DNA of 64,000 bases from a virus (IMGVR_UViG_3300029893_000001:62001-126000); one strand, 5' to 3'. Counted from the stretch's first letter, positions 33,509-41,440 are shown. Program-made: numbers and translations. The notes: generated from the sequence alone by a model not told the origin.

Positions 33509-35149
33509 TCAGTCGAGCTGCATGCTCTCGATCTTCTCCACCCAGAACCGCGAGTCTGAACCCTGGCTGAAGGCGGAGATGACCTCAAACACTTGGTCGG
33601 AGAAGCCTCCGATGTTTAGCACCGAATTTCTCTCGTTTGGCACCTGAGTGGTCCCATTCGGTTGAACATCGATGCATACCAGCTTGCAGTCGGGGTTCTT
33701 AGCCTTGATCTGCTGCCAGATCGTCTCGCTCGCAGTGGCCGAGGCGCCGTACCAGTACGAGTACCTCTGCCGGTCCATCCACGACTCATTGTCAGAGACA
33801 ATGATGATCAGAGAAGGCTTGCTCCTCTGCCCAAGGATATGCTGGAAGCACGAGCTTACGTTCGTGCCGCCGCCTCCAATCGAGGCGAGTTTGTTTGCGT
33901 TGGTCATCACCGAATCCCTCGGGTTGAGGGACAATCTGGTGATAACCTGCTGCTCGAACGGAAGAACCTTTGCATTCGGAGAAGTGCGTAGAACAGATGC
34001 CGCAACTAGCGCAGCGACATCGATTACGCGGACAGAAGTCGTAGCGCCCTTACGGTGTCCCGTAACGGGCGAAGACATCGATCCGGACACGTCGGGGCAA
34101 ACCCAGACTTCGCCGTCGAACGCCGGAACGTTCTTGGTGGCGATCTCCATGGCATCCTGAAGAGCTAGCTTCAGCTCCATCGGGATGTCACTGTTTTTCT
34201 CCGTAGACTTGAACGCCATCAGGAGCTGATACGGGAATACCCGTGCCTTCCTGATTTCGTTCTCATCTCGAAGCTTGTCTGCAAGCTTCTTGACGACCGA
34301 AGCATCCTTTAACACACCGTGGCGTGCGAAGGTGTTCAGGTTCATCCGCACAAAGTGCCAACGACCGTTGAGAGCGATCTCTGTCCACTGCTTGGTGCCC
34401 AAGCTTAGCGCAGTGAGCATTTCGAACGGAACCTTCGGAACCTCGGCCGTCTTGGGAGACGACTTGAATTCCTCGAAGGACCGAATCAAGCGCGGTAGAT
34501 TGTCGGAGTTAGTCGCACCTTCCTTACCGAGTAGGTAATTGAAGGTAGCGTGCTTCTCTGCGTCAGAGCCGCTCTTGGGGCGTGCCAGGTGGATCACGTC
34601 CACAAGAGACGGGGAATTGCCGACGCTGTCACGGAAGATCTGCTCTGCAGTCCTTCGGTTGAACCAGTCCGCGATGACGGCCTTACCTGCGGTCCCAAAA
34701 GACTTACGACCAGTGACTCCAGATCTCACGATCTGTACGAAGTTGCGAAGCATCTTCGCATTGTCGATCGCGATGGGGAAGACCGTCTTGAAGAGACGAC
34801 GGTTCTCGGGATTCCCGTCCGCTGCACGAGCAAACAGGATAGCCGTCAAGAGAGCCGGCATGTCCTTCATAAAGGCGTTCTTTCGTGAGTAGATTGCCAA
34901 CTTCGCGAGGAAGCCGCTATCTACCTTCGACGCCATATCGAGGGTCTTCTTGAGCTGGTCCTCCGCCGACGCGTAGAACGTGCCGCTCAGCGTACCTGTG
35001 CAGGCATACTGCGCAAGTGCGCCGCGATGTCCGAGATCGTAAGCCAGGCCTCCTGCCTCGTTGCGGGTGGGTGCACCACTCGCATCGGTGGTAACAGGAC
35101 GCGGCTTCTTTCCACGCGGAGCAGAACCAAACAATTGCTTATTCGCCAT
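33509..35149 (-). CDS. rsr: Ro60/TROVE-domain RNA-binding protein
   Basis: 546 residues from MANKQLFGSAPRG at 35149. The N-terminal two-thirds are HEAT-like helices of the TROVE ring (YACTGTLSGTFYASAEDQLKKTL, AIYSRKNAFMKDMPALLTAIL, PFEMLTALSLGTKQW). The C-terminal third is a vWA domain with intact MIDAS residues: PDVSGSMSSP, GGGGTNVSS, IIVSDNESW. Ro60/Rsr rings bind Y RNAs on the outside and defective RNA ends in the channel. Four Y-RNA-like loci lie directly upstream on the same strand, as in bacterial rsr-yrlA loci. An RNA ligase is encoded 7.5 kb away. Confidence 0.93.
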   Translation of the reverse strand: MANKQLFGSAPRGKKPRPVTTDASGAPTRNEAGGLAYDLGHRGALAQYACTGTLSGTFYASAEDQLKKTLDMASKVDSGFLAKLAIYSRKNAFMKDMPALLTAILFARAADGNPENRRLFKTVFPIAIDNAKMLRNFVQIVRSGVTGRKSFGTAGKAVIADWFNRRTAEQIFRDSVGNSPSLVDVIHLARPKSGSDAEKHATFNYLLGKEGATNSDNLPRLIRSFEEFKSSPKTAEVPKVPFEMLTALSLGTKQWTEIALNGRWHFVRMNLNTFARHGVLKDASVVKKLADKLRDENEIRKARVFPYQLLMAFKSTEKNSDIPMELKLALQDAMEIATKNVPAFDGEVWVCPDVSGSMSSPVTGHRKGATTSVRVIDVAALVAASVLRTSPNAKVLPFEQQVITRLSLNPRDSVMTNANKLASIGGGGTNVSSCFQHILGQRSKPSLIIIVSDNESWMDRQRYSYWYGASATASETIWQQIKAKNPDCKLVCIDVQPNGTTQVPNERNSVLNIGGFSDQVFEVISAFSQGSDSRFWVEKIESMQLD

Positions 35150-35219
35150 GGGACACCTCCAAATTGGAGTAGGGTTTAAAGACACAGAGCGTTAGCAACG
35201 ACCAACGCTCAAGAATAGT

Positions 35220-35349
35220 GCAGCGACAGGAAGTAAAGAGACTTGTTTTGTTTAGCTACTAGCCTTTTGGGCCGGTGGGACTTGAACCCACATTGAGAGA
35301 ATTTTGGTCTCTTGCTTTATCCGATGTAGTCCCTTTGAGCATTCGCTGC
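35220..35349 (-). ncRNA. Y-RNA-like locus 1 with tRNA-derived insert
   Basis: Outer stem GCAGCGA/TCGCTGC; internal loop ATGCTC opposite ACTTCCTG; second stem AAAGGGAC/GTCTCTTT; then TACATC and a tRNA-derived insert in permuted order. The T-arm GTGGGTTCAAGTCCCAC precedes a short linker and a 5'-half-like GGCTAGTAGCTAAA. Acceptor pairing is imperfect and the anticodon loop lacks U33, so this copy is degenerate as a tRNA. It is the copy nearest the Ro60 gene. Confidence 0.65.
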
Positions 35350-35353
35350 GATG

Positions 35354-35429
35354 AGCATCGCTGGGATTCGAACCCGGCTGGATTAGCCTACCAAGTAGAG
35401 GTGCATCCATCTACCCCCACTAACGATGC
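35354..35429 (-). tRNA. tRNA-like gene with atypical anticodon arm
   Basis: Acceptor GCATCG/CGATGC and T-arm (CCGGGTTCGAATCCCAG, one mismatch) are tRNA-like and the length is normal. No canonical seven-base anticodon loop can be drawn; CTAC-TTG-GTAG makes a three-base loop instead. Probably a degenerate or non-decoding tRNA. Confidence 0.45.
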
Positions 35430-35499
35430 AAATTGGAGCCTCCTTGGGATTTGCTGGTCAAGGTCGGCAGGAACACCAGATTCCGGAAGAATTAGTGCA

Positions 35500-35566
35500 G
35501 TGATAGGGAGTGTAGAGATGACGTGTTTTTCACCAAAAGAAAATGTAATCCCTACGAGCATTCACC
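35500..35566 (-). ncRNA. Y-RNA-like locus 2, without tRNA insert
   Basis: Same arms as the others (GTGAATGCTC, stem GTAGGGAT/ATCTCTAC, ACTCCCTA) but only about 25 nt of AT-rich sequence inside. The conserved CCTG is CCTA. A minimal or eroded copy. Confidence 0.55.
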
Positions 35567-35576
35567 CCGCGATAGT

Positions 35577-35716
35577 TGGGCGACAGGAGATGAAGAGACA
35601 TCCATGGTTTTATGCTGCCGTTACACCACGTCCCCGCATGTGGGGACGCTAGGATTCGAACCTAGACCTCTTGCTTATCAGGCAAAAAAGATGTAGTCCC
35701 TTCGAGCATTCGCCCA
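35577..35716 (-). ncRNA. Y-RNA-like locus 3 with permuted tRNA-Ile(GAU)
   Basis: Outer stem TGGGCGA/TCGCCCA; loop ATGCTC opposite ATCTCCTG; stem GAAGGGAC/GTCTCTTC. Inside, in order: anticodon loop CTGATAA with its stem, T-arm CTAGGTTCGAATCCTAG, 3' acceptor CGTCCCC, linker ACATGC, then 5' acceptor GGGGACG and D-arm. The acceptor pairs perfectly only if the halves are read in circularly permuted order. Break lies between D-arm and anticodon arm. Confidence 0.78.
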
Positions 35717-35723
35717 GAAAATC

Positions 35724-35751
35724 GGCGCCCGTTAGGCTCTAATAGGGCGCC
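35724..35751. terminator. Hairpin between Y-RNA-like loci
   Basis: GGCGCCC and GGGCGCC around a 14-nt loop, with T-runs on both sides. Possible terminator or boundary; the next 70 nt upstream contain a further degenerate tRNA-like hairpin. Confidence 0.6.
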
Positions 35752-35878
35752 TCCGTCTTTTTCAGAGCCATACGGTCAGGATACCTGACCTTCAAAGACG
35801 TAGAGTCCCAGTTACACCAGCTTTGGTAGCTAGCTTGCTAAGCTACCGAGGTAGCTGTTGCGGAGGAACTCAGAAAAG

Positions 35879-36013
35879 TGCGACAACAGGAATTGGAGAG
35901 TGAGTTTTTCGCGTGCAACCCTTACACTTCCCCCGGATACATTCCAGGGGCCAGGACTCGAACCTGGTCCTCGTCCTCCCAATGGATGTACACCCTCCGG
36001 GGCATTTGTCGCA
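35879..36013 (-). ncRNA. Y-RNA-like locus 4 with permuted tRNA-Pro(UGG)
   Basis: Outer stem TGCGACAA/TTGTCGCA; loop ATGCCCC opposite AATTCCTG; stem GGAGGGTG/CACTCTCC. The insert begins right after TACA with TCC-ATTGGGA-GGACG (canonical proline loop), T-arm CCAGGTTCGAGTCCTGG, acceptor CCCCTGG, linker, then CCGGGGG and a D-arm ending GCACGCG, whose CG completes the anticodon stem. The reassembled molecule is a complete proline tRNA, the only Pro tRNA seen in the window. Confidence 0.82.
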
Positions 36014-36108
36014 GAACTGTAGTTTTTCAGAGAACGAAGGCTAGCGAAACTAGCAGAACCAATGTGGCTGTCAAGAACTTTTTGACAGCTACTCTGTCTT
36101 TACAGAGT

Positions 36109-36178
36109 CGGCCGGGGCGGCTTCGAACCGCCGACCTCTACCGTGTCAAGGTAGCGCTCTACCCCTGAGCTACCGGCC
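36109..36178 (-). tRNA. tRNA-Val(GAC)
   Basis: Acceptor GGCCGGT/CCCGGCC (one mismatch at the last pair), short D-loop, loop TTGACAC between TACC and GGTA, T-arm GGCGGTTCGAAGCCGCC. Confidence 0.9.
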
Positions 36179-36213
36179 GGTATAAGTCTAGAGTAGCAGA
36201 GGGACTAGGGCTG

Positions 36214-36420
36214 TCAACGACGTTCAGCTTTCTTCCTGCTCGCAACGTAGCTAGCGAACGATTCTCTGTTCCCGCCAGCCGCTCCAGTCTCTGGCTTCTT
36301 GTCTTGCTCATCCTCACCAAGAACAAGGCGCAGCGTTTCAGGAATGATGCCAATCAATGCTGGAACAGACGCCAAAACCAACTGCTTAAAGAAGTCACGA
36401 TTTGGGTTGTCGCTAAGCAT
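36214..36420 (-). CDS. Small protein, possible membrane segment
   Basis: 68 residues; LVLASVPALIGIIPETLRLVLG is hydrophobic, followed by a charged tail. A junction motif ends 14 nt before the start. No family recognised. Confidence 0.5.
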   Translation of the reverse strand: MLSDNPNRDFFKQLVLASVPALIGIIPETLRLVLGEDEQDKKPETGAAGGNRESFASYVASRKKAERR

Positions 36421-37001
36421 CAGTCCGTCTCAGTATCAGCAGGGTTCAGCGCCTTCAGAAAGGCGCACACCTGTTTCCCGCGCTTGTCTAACTTCTTCGC
36501 TTTGATTTTGAATGAGGTGGAGTTCACCCCACCAAACATAGCCGCATTGCTATGAACCTCAGCGAGGGCCGACAAAAGCAGTGACACAGCAAATCTAGGG
36601 TTGGTCTCGCACAGGAAGTCAGCACACTCATCGTAGTTCATGGTGTGCATCTTCATGTCATTCCGGATCAAGAACGCAACGTCTAGGTCATCACTGACTT
36701 CAAGCCACGTACGGCAACTTACTTCAGCGTGATTAGGAAAGTGGACCCTACCCTGACTGTCCACCTCTTTACAGCGTGGCTTCCCGCAGTCGTGGAACGT
36801 AGCATACTCCTGCAGAATACTTTCCGGAAGTACCAGTGAGCGGAGTAGCTCCCTATGCTCAGACAGCCATAGAGGCACCTTCCACCGGGTTTGGTCTAGC
36901 GGCTGTCCGTCTAAGAATAGCAATAACTCGTTCAGGTGAGACCAAACAGACAGGCCGTGTTGCAGAATGGTCTGACCAGGAGTCTGTTCGCACGATTGCA
37001 T
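36420..37001 (-). CDS. HD-domain phosphohydrolase-like protein
   Basis: 193 residues. HGLSVWSHLNELL, then YATFHDCGKPRC (HD pair) and HFPNHAEVS give the H...HD...H order of HD hydrolases. The later aspartate is uncertain. Its substrate is unknown. The C-terminal codons run through a junction motif. Confidence 0.6.
   Translation of the reverse strand: MQSCEQTPGQTILQHGLSVWSHLNELLLFLDGQPLDQTRWKVPLWLSEHRELLRSLVLPESILQEYATFHDCGKPRCKEVDSQGRVHFPNHAEVSCRTWLEVSDDLDVAFLIRNDMKMHTMNYDECADFLCETNPRFAVSLLLSALAEVHSNAAMFGGVNSTSFKIKAKKLDKRGKQVCAFLKALNPADTETD
36434..36450 (-). promoter_or_regulatory. Junction motif, copy 6
   Basis: GCTGAACCCTGCTGATA inside the 3' end of the HD gene (read as LNPAD), so conserved as DNA and not as protein. 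The next gene starts 14 nt later. Confidence 0.6.
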
Positions 37002-37062
37002 CTCAGAAACTAGAGATACCTACTGCTTATCGTCCTTGTACATTGTTACCTCGTTGTATGGG

Positions 37063-37311
37063 CTAGCACGAGTCTGCTAGCGCACGTCTGCCGTTCTCAG
37101 TGATTTCGTAACGCAAATACGTTGCGTTAGGATCTATTTTGGCCCAGCCAAGCTCAGCGGCTACGTCATAGGCCGACAAAGGGTAGAGTTCGGGATTTCT
37201 ATCACGCGGCTCTACCGCGCCGTTTTTCGCCAAATCTTCAACAACCAGCCAAACACTACGTCGTTGGTCTATAGATAGCCGGCGCCCAGGAATTAGGGGA
37301 GGCGGCTTCAT
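37063..37311 (-). CDS. Winged-helix-like small protein
   Basis: 82 residues; SAYDVAAELGWAKIDPNATYLRYEITENGRRAL resembles a winged-helix recognition helix plus wing. ATGA overlap with the upstream gene. Confidence 0.5.
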   Translation of the reverse strand: MKPPPLIPGRRLSIDQRRSVWLVVEDLAKNGAVEPRDRNPELYPLSAYDVAAELGWAKIDPNATYLRYEITENGRRALADSC

Positions 37312-37556
37312 CCCTCACCCTCGTCTGCTTCAAGAGGGCTGAGAACCTTAGGAACGGTGCCTTCCTCGGCTCTCAAGTAGGCCAGGTGTTTCCCGCGGAC
37401 GTACACGTTAGCCTGCCATCCGTCACCTATGGAATAGGCAGCTCCCAATGTGTAGAAGGGAAATACCTTCTCCAGGCTTACACGGCCGTAGAATACAGGA
37501 GGCTCGTACGGAGTAAGCGAACAGGGTTGAGACGCCGACTCGTGATCTTTACTCAC
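37308..37556 (-). CDS. Small unknown protein
   Basis: 82 residues, strand-rich (WQANVYVRGKHLAYLRAEEG). ATGA overlap with the ligase gene. No family recognised. Confidence 0.5.
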   Translation of the reverse strand: MSKDHESASQPCSLTPYEPPVFYGRVSLEKVFPFYTLGAAYSIGDGWQANVYVRGKHLAYLRAEEGTVPKVLSPLEADEGEG

Positions 37557-38671
37557 ATGTCCTCCGGAAGCCGGAAGGCGATGCCAACAGGGAATTGCGG
37601 CTTACCTTCATCTGTGAGCTTGAAGTACTTAACCTTGAGCATTTGTCCTACGTATGAGTCAGCCTCTTTCAACATTTGTCGACGCTCTTCCATTGAGCCC
37701 TTGATGACAACGTCGAACGTTAGGCTCTCATTATCTGGCATATGACAGATCCAGATCGGGCACTCTTTGAATCTCCCAACACCAGTCTTGTAGCCAATCG
37801 TCCTAAACTCTCCGTCAACGAATGATTTCACCTTCAGCAGTCGATTAGACCGGTAGGCAAACCGGTACCTGGAGCCGTCGTACATTCTAACGATGGCACC
37901 CTCATACCCCTCCTCAACTACCTTTCCATAGATTCGGAGGATCTCTTCTTCGGTGGTTGCCTCATAGGTATCTACTAGCCGAACAGAGTCACCGAGAGCG
38001 TCAGCGTGATTAGTCAAGAATTGGTGAAGAGCTTCATACCTAGTTGGCCACTCTGCCTCCAGATTGTCCAACACAACACAGTCGTAGCAGTTGTACGTGA
38101 TTTGTGAAGTGTTTGCCTGAAGTCTTTTAACCCAACTAGTGATCGTCTGGAGACTCTGCCCGTGGACGTACAGCTCTCCGTCTAGTACCAGGTTTGGGGG
38201 CAATACTGGCTTGAGGGCCTCGATAACGTGCGGAATGTTGTAGTCCTTGCCACCACGGGATAGTAGCTTGAGTTCTTCCCCGTCCCAGTAAGCCATGCAC
38301 CGCACCCCGTCCAATTTTGGCTGGACATCGCATGGATACGTATGGCCCTCTTTCTTTCGTCCCCTACGCTTTTCGAATTCCCCAGCCAGCATGGGAAGAA
38401 AGATCTCATCATTCTGAGCTTCGTCGAGTGACTTCCGATACTTCCTCTCGATTCGGTGAGTCCACATCGACTTGGCTTCTAGGTCAGCCTGTTGCTCAGG
38501 GGTGGTCTCGTTAGACTTACCAGTGTTCTTGGCCTCAGCCGTTTTCCTGGCAAGCTGCTTCTTCCCGTCAACCTGGCCGTACTCGGTAACGATGTCCGGT
38601 CCTTCGGTCCAAACTCGCCACGAATAAATGGCACCAGACGATCCGCGATGGAAAAGCGTGTCAAGTTCCAC
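37553..38671 (-). CDS. ATP-dependent DNA ligase with N-terminal WGR-like domain
   Basis: 372 residues. Residues 1-45 (SGAIYSWRVWTEGPDIVTEYGQVDGKKQ) match WGR domains, which contact nucleic acids. The adenylation domain follows: CDVQPKLDGVRCMAY holds the catalytic lysine (KxDGxR, near residue 118), LVLDGELYVHG is motif III, EEGYEGAIVRM motif IV and LLKVKSFVDGEF motif V. A short OB-fold region ends the protein. It would seal DNA nicks during phage replication; RNA-joining is less likely given the WGR and KLDGVR pattern. Confidence 0.85.
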   Translation of the reverse strand: MELDTLFHRGSSGAIYSWRVWTEGPDIVTEYGQVDGKKQLARKTAEAKNTGKSNETTPEQQADLEAKSMWTHRIERKYRKSLDEAQNDEIFLPMLAGEFEKRRGRKKEGHTYPCDVQPKLDGVRCMAYWDGEELKLLSRGGKDYNIPHVIEALKPVLPPNLVLDGELYVHGQSLQTITSWVKRLQANTSQITYNCYDCVVLDNLEAEWPTRYEALHQFLTNHADALGDSVRLVDTYEATTEEEILRIYGKVVEEGYEGAIVRMYDGSRYRFAYRSNRLLKVKSFVDGEFRTIGYKTGVGRFKECPIWICHMPDNESLTFDVVIKGSMEERRQMLKEADSYVGQMLKVKYFKLTDEGKPQFPVGIAFRLPEDM

Positions 38672-38681
38672 TTAGTCTCTC

Positions 38682-38969
38682 CTAAAACTCAATCTTGAGA
38701 ACGTATTCGTAAGTGTTGTTACGCTGTGGCCAGCTCACACCAAGTCCAAACACATCCAGTGAAACCACCTCAAATGGGGTAGGCAATACGATAGGACTCA
38801 ACTCCCCGGGCTGAGAACTGACATACCTTTTAAGGTGCTCTCGTATAAAATCCTGCATCCACTGTCGGCACTGCGTCAGCGAAAAGCAGCGACAGTCAGG
38901 GTTAGAGCATTCAACCGAAAAACCGCTATTGTATGCCCCATCAGAATTACAGTAAGGACATGTACTCAC
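38682..38969 (-). CDS. Zinc-ribbon protein (CPYC...CxNPDC type)
   Basis: 95 residues beginning MSTCPYCNSDGAY with VECSNPDCRCF. The same N-terminal pattern occurs in the protein at 41813-42082, so these are paralogues. Such ribbons are common single-strand-binding or adaptor modules. Confidence 0.6.
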   Translation of the reverse strand: MSTCPYCNSDGAYNSGFSVECSNPDCRCFSLTQCRQWMQDFIREHLKRYVSSQPGELSPIVLPTPFEVVSLDVFGLGVSWPQRNNTYEYVLKIEF

Positions 38970-38971
38970 GT

Positions 38972-39244
38972 TTATTCCTCACCGCTCAAAACAAGCCTTG
39001 AGGGCGGAGTGAATCCAGCCCGCAGGCACGAGGCCACTATGTTCTGATACGCCAGCTCACGCTCAACTAGGTAAGCCTGCTGCTTCTCCTTAGTTGGGAA
39101 CTGAAGGGCCAATTTGCCGACCTCATACCCGTAATGAAGTTCGTCTTCAGTAAGTTGGCGCTTGGCGCCTCCCTGAGCTGCATCCTTGACTGCCTTCATC
39201 GCTGCCTTCGAACTCTGTCCCACGTAGACACAGGCTCGATCCAT
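38972..39244 (-). CDS. Small unknown protein
   Basis: 90 residues, helical. Its first part overlaps the end of the next upstream gene by 49 nt. No family recognised. Confidence 0.5.
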   Translation of the reverse strand: MDRACVYVGQSSKAAMKAVKDAAQGGAKRQLTEDELHYGYEVGKLALQFPTKEKQQAYLVERELAYQNIVASCLRAGFTPPSRLVLSGEE

Positions 39245-39441
39245 AGTTTGATATCTTCATCTCGAACGTCTGATACGTCTTCGGACGTCAGTAGAGTTAG
39301 TGCATCATCTACCGTGGATCTAAACCTTCTTACCACCTCTCCAGGGGGAGCTTTCTTCCACCATTCGGCACGGAGAAGTCGTTCGATTATGTCGTCCTTG
39401 AATCCCTTCTTGGGGGTGAACTTGTTCTCTTCGTCTGACAT
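39196..39441 (-). CDS. Small unknown protein
   Basis: 81 residues, helical and charged, starting two bases after a tRNA-Arg gene. No family recognised. Confidence 0.5.
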   Translation of the reverse strand: MSDEENKFTPKKGFKDDIIERLLRAEWWKKAPPGEVVRRFRSTVDDALTLLTSEDVSDVRDEDIKLWIEPVSTWDRVRRQR

Positions 39442-39442
39442 A

Positions 39443-39516
39443 CGTCCCCGGCAGGACTCGAACCTGCGACCTGCAGTTTAGGAAACTGCTGCTCTATCCG
39501 ACTGAGCTACGAGAAC
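39443..39516 (-). tRNA. tRNA-Arg(CCU)
   Basis: Acceptor GTTCTCG/CGGGGAC with G-U pairs, loop TTCCTAA between GCAGT and ACTGC, T-arm GCAGGTTCGAGTCCTGC. Confidence 0.92.
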
Positions 39517-39518
39517 AT

Positions 39519-39592
39519 CGCTTCCGGCAGGACTCGAACCTGCGGCCTTTGGTTCCGGAGACCAACGCTCTAATCCACTGAGCTACGGAAGC
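39519..39592 (-). tRNA. tRNA-Arg(CCG)
   Basis: Acceptor GCTTCCG/CGGAAGC, loop CTCCGGA between TTGGT and ACCAA, T-arm GCAGGTTCGAGTCCTGC. Its 5' end abuts the stop of the terminase-like gene. Confidence 0.92.
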
Positions 39593-40255
39593 CTAACAAT
39601 CTTTGTACGCTAAAAAGTCTCTGGCAAACCGCTCTGGGTCGATTCTTTCGTCTGCAGCGAAATCATCACGAGAAAGCTCAGGATTAGCCTCAAATGTAGT
39701 TGAATGGTCAACTACGACCCCCCGAACCGGCTTCTTCTTAAGCGCCGTAACTAGCTGCACGTATGAGCTATTTCTTTGGCTAGGAGAAGAACAAGTAAAA
39801 ACGAATCGTGACAGGCTCTCGGCCTTCTTAATTAGTCGATCTGCCTCTGGTGTGAGCCAGTCAATCTCATCAATGAAAACAGCATCGAATCTGATAGACG
39901 TGTCATCTTCTAGAAACTTCCGTACTGAGTACGTATGAAAGCAAGCGGGCAAGTCCGACAAAGAAAGTGGTGCCACATGTAGTTTGAGGGGAGTGAAGAA
40001 ACATGCATTTACCTGGGTCGCCGCGCCTACTACAGCAATCTGGTGTGTCTTCCATGGGTCTAGACCCAGAAAATCTAGACAGATGATGGGCGCAAGATGC
40101 GTCTTTCCAGCCCTCTGTCCCCACAACACATGAACTGAACTGGCCTTACGTGCTAGTCGCCTGATTTCAAGCTGTCTGTCCCGAAGACCCAAGTCATTCG
40201 ACAGAAATCCATTGAGACCGGCGTGCAAGAATGTGTCGCTGGGATTAGTAGTCAT
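39593..40255 (-). CDS. Terminase-like P-loop ATPase domain, short
   Basis: 220 residues. HVLWGQRAGKTHLAPII is a Walker A motif of the terminase type (GxRxGKT), FDAVFIDEIDWL is Walker B, and FVFTCSSPSQRNSS matches the C-motif (coupling) position. Terminase large subunits are usually 450-600 residues with a C-terminal nuclease; that domain is absent here. It may be a split terminase, a truncated duplicate or another DNA-translocating ATPase. Confidence 0.6.
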   Translation of the reverse strand: MTTNPSDTFLHAGLNGFLSNDLGLRDRQLEIRRLARKASSVHVLWGQRAGKTHLAPIICLDFLGLDPWKTHQIAVVGAATQVNACFFTPLKLHVAPLSLSDLPACFHTYSVRKFLEDDTSIRFDAVFIDEIDWLTPEADRLIKKAESLSRFVFTCSSPSQRNSSYVQLVTALKKKPVRGVVVDHSTTFEANPELSRDDFAADERIDPERFARDFLAYKDC

Positions 40256-40806
40256 CTATCTAGCTTTCTAAACGTTAGGGAGATACGTCCGCCGCAAGGT
40301 TCTGAGTGCTTGGGGATCTTGTGGAAATGATTATCCTGATACCCACCAGGCATGATGAAAACGGATCCCTTGGTAAGAAGGAACTTGTCTTCTTCGGGAA
40401 TGTTGCCCTTAAAAGACTTCTCCTTTACATAGATATACCTCTCCGCACCAAACGACACCACCGCAATGGGATGGCTGAGATCCTGTTCTGGGCTGTCATC
40501 TGCGTGCCAACCAAGGTGCTGATGCTGCCCCTGGTAGTAGTTCAACACACAGACATTGTACTGGCATCCGAATTCAGCGTTCAGGCGCTCTAGGATGCGC
40601 AAGACAGCAGGATGCATCGGCACTGCGTGATACGTATGGAGGGCCTCCCTCAGAGAATTATTGTTCCCGTAACTGTACGATAAGCTCGTGTCAAGAGCCA
40701 TGAAGCATTCGTCACGAGGAGACGAGCGGTTTGTCCACGGAACGTTTTGACGAAGCTCTTCAAAAAGATCCTGGGGCTCATACCCAGGAATGAACTCGGG
40801 TCGCAT
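40252..40806 (-). CDS. AlkB-like 2-oxoglutarate/Fe(II) dioxygenase
   Basis: 184 residues. NVCVLNYYQGQHQHLGWHADDSP contains the iron-binding HxD and the N-Y-Y substrate lip of AlkB; PIAVVSFGAERY, KGSVFIMPGGYQDNHFHKIP with the distal His, and RISLTFR with the two arginines that bind 2-oxoglutarate. It would demethylate alkylated bases in DNA or RNA. Target choice (repair, RNA, or modified phage DNA) cannot be read from sequence. Confidence 0.88.
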   Translation of the reverse strand: MRPEFIPGYEPQDLFEELRQNVPWTNRSSPRDECFMALDTSLSYSYGNNNSLREALHTYHAVPMHPAVLRILERLNAEFGCQYNVCVLNYYQGQHQHLGWHADDSPEQDLSHPIAVVSFGAERYIYVKEKSFKGNIPEEDKFLLTKGSVFIMPGGYQDNHFHKIPKHSEPCGGRISLTFRKLDR

Positions 40807-41024
40807 AGGTCACTCGCTTGAAGGGTTACCCCTTCGAGGATTTCCTTCACATCTCGTGAGTTTAGGAGAGACTTGTGTCTCTCCGCAAGTTCCTTCACAT
40901 GTCGAGAAGCAAAACTATCTCTGGTTTTTGCATGACGCCATGACCAAAGAAGGAGAAGACGAATGTCTTCTTCGTCGAGGTCAAGTTGAGGTGCCTCTCT
41001 CGAATCAGAATCGTATGTAGTCAT
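40650..41024 (-). CDS. Unknown protein, 3' part overlaps the AlkB-like gene
   Basis: The first 73 residues (EEDIRLLLLWSWRHAKTRDSF, LAERHKSLLNSRDVKEIL) are plausible helical coding sequence and are needed to fill 40807-41024. The last 50 codons overlap the AlkB-like gene in another frame for 157 nt and look non-coding in composition. A frameshift that shortens the gene near 40800 is likely. Confidence 0.4.
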   Translation of the reverse strand: MTTYDSDSREAPQLDLDEEDIRLLLLWSWRHAKTRDSFASRHVKELAERHKSLLNSRDVKEILEGVTLQASDLCDPSSFLGMSPRIFLKSFVKTFRGQTARLLVTNASWLLTRAYRTVTGTIIL

Positions 41025-41026
41025 AC

Positions 41027-41425
41027 TTAGAGACAGTTACGAAGAGAGCCTTGGTTTGAGGACTGTTCCTGTAAGAAACGATCCTCGTACTTCTTACGAA
41101 GCTCCAAGAATCTCTTGTACTCCCTCTCTTCTTCGTCTCGCGCGCTCTCTTGTCGCTCTTGATAGTACTGATCAAACCACTTCTGAAATGGAAGTTCTAC
41201 TTGCGATTGCGCATCCAGCCGATACATGCGAATGTCTAGGTCTCGTGCCATCTCTGGCGTCACCTGAACAGGGAGTTTATGACGCCAGTGGTCTGCGATC
41301 TGCTGATCGACGCATTCGGCTGCTGACGATAGCGCAGCTTCTTCTGAGTAGGACCAAGATTGGATCTCACCAAATTGGACCACTACATACATCGGTTTGA
41401 TTTCATACTTCTCGGCCTCGCGCAT
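41027..41425 (-). CDS. Unknown helical protein
   Basis: 132 residues; strand-rich start (PMYVVVQFGEIQSWSYSEEAAL) and a charged helical C-terminus. Lies between a tRNA-Ala gene and the overlapping gene pair. No family recognised. Confidence 0.5.
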   Translation of the reverse strand: MREAEKYEIKPMYVVVQFGEIQSWSYSEEAALSSAAECVDQQIADHWRHKLPVQVTPEMARDLDIRMYRLDAQSQVELPFQKWFDQYYQERQESARDEEEREYKRFLELRKKYEDRFLQEQSSNQGSLRNCL

Positions 41426-41440
41426 AAGACTTCTCCTTAG

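Noticed and set aside
35220-36013. Group I introns in the tRNA-like loci, because the arms contain GACTACA/TGTAGTC resembling P7 strands
   Set aside because: The flanks are only about 25-35 nt per side and simply pair with each other; no P3-P8 core, P4-P6 or guanosine site fits.
36201-36216. Further copy of the junction motif near GACTAGGGCTGTC
   Set aside because: Only the GGGCT core matches; spacing and flanks do not.
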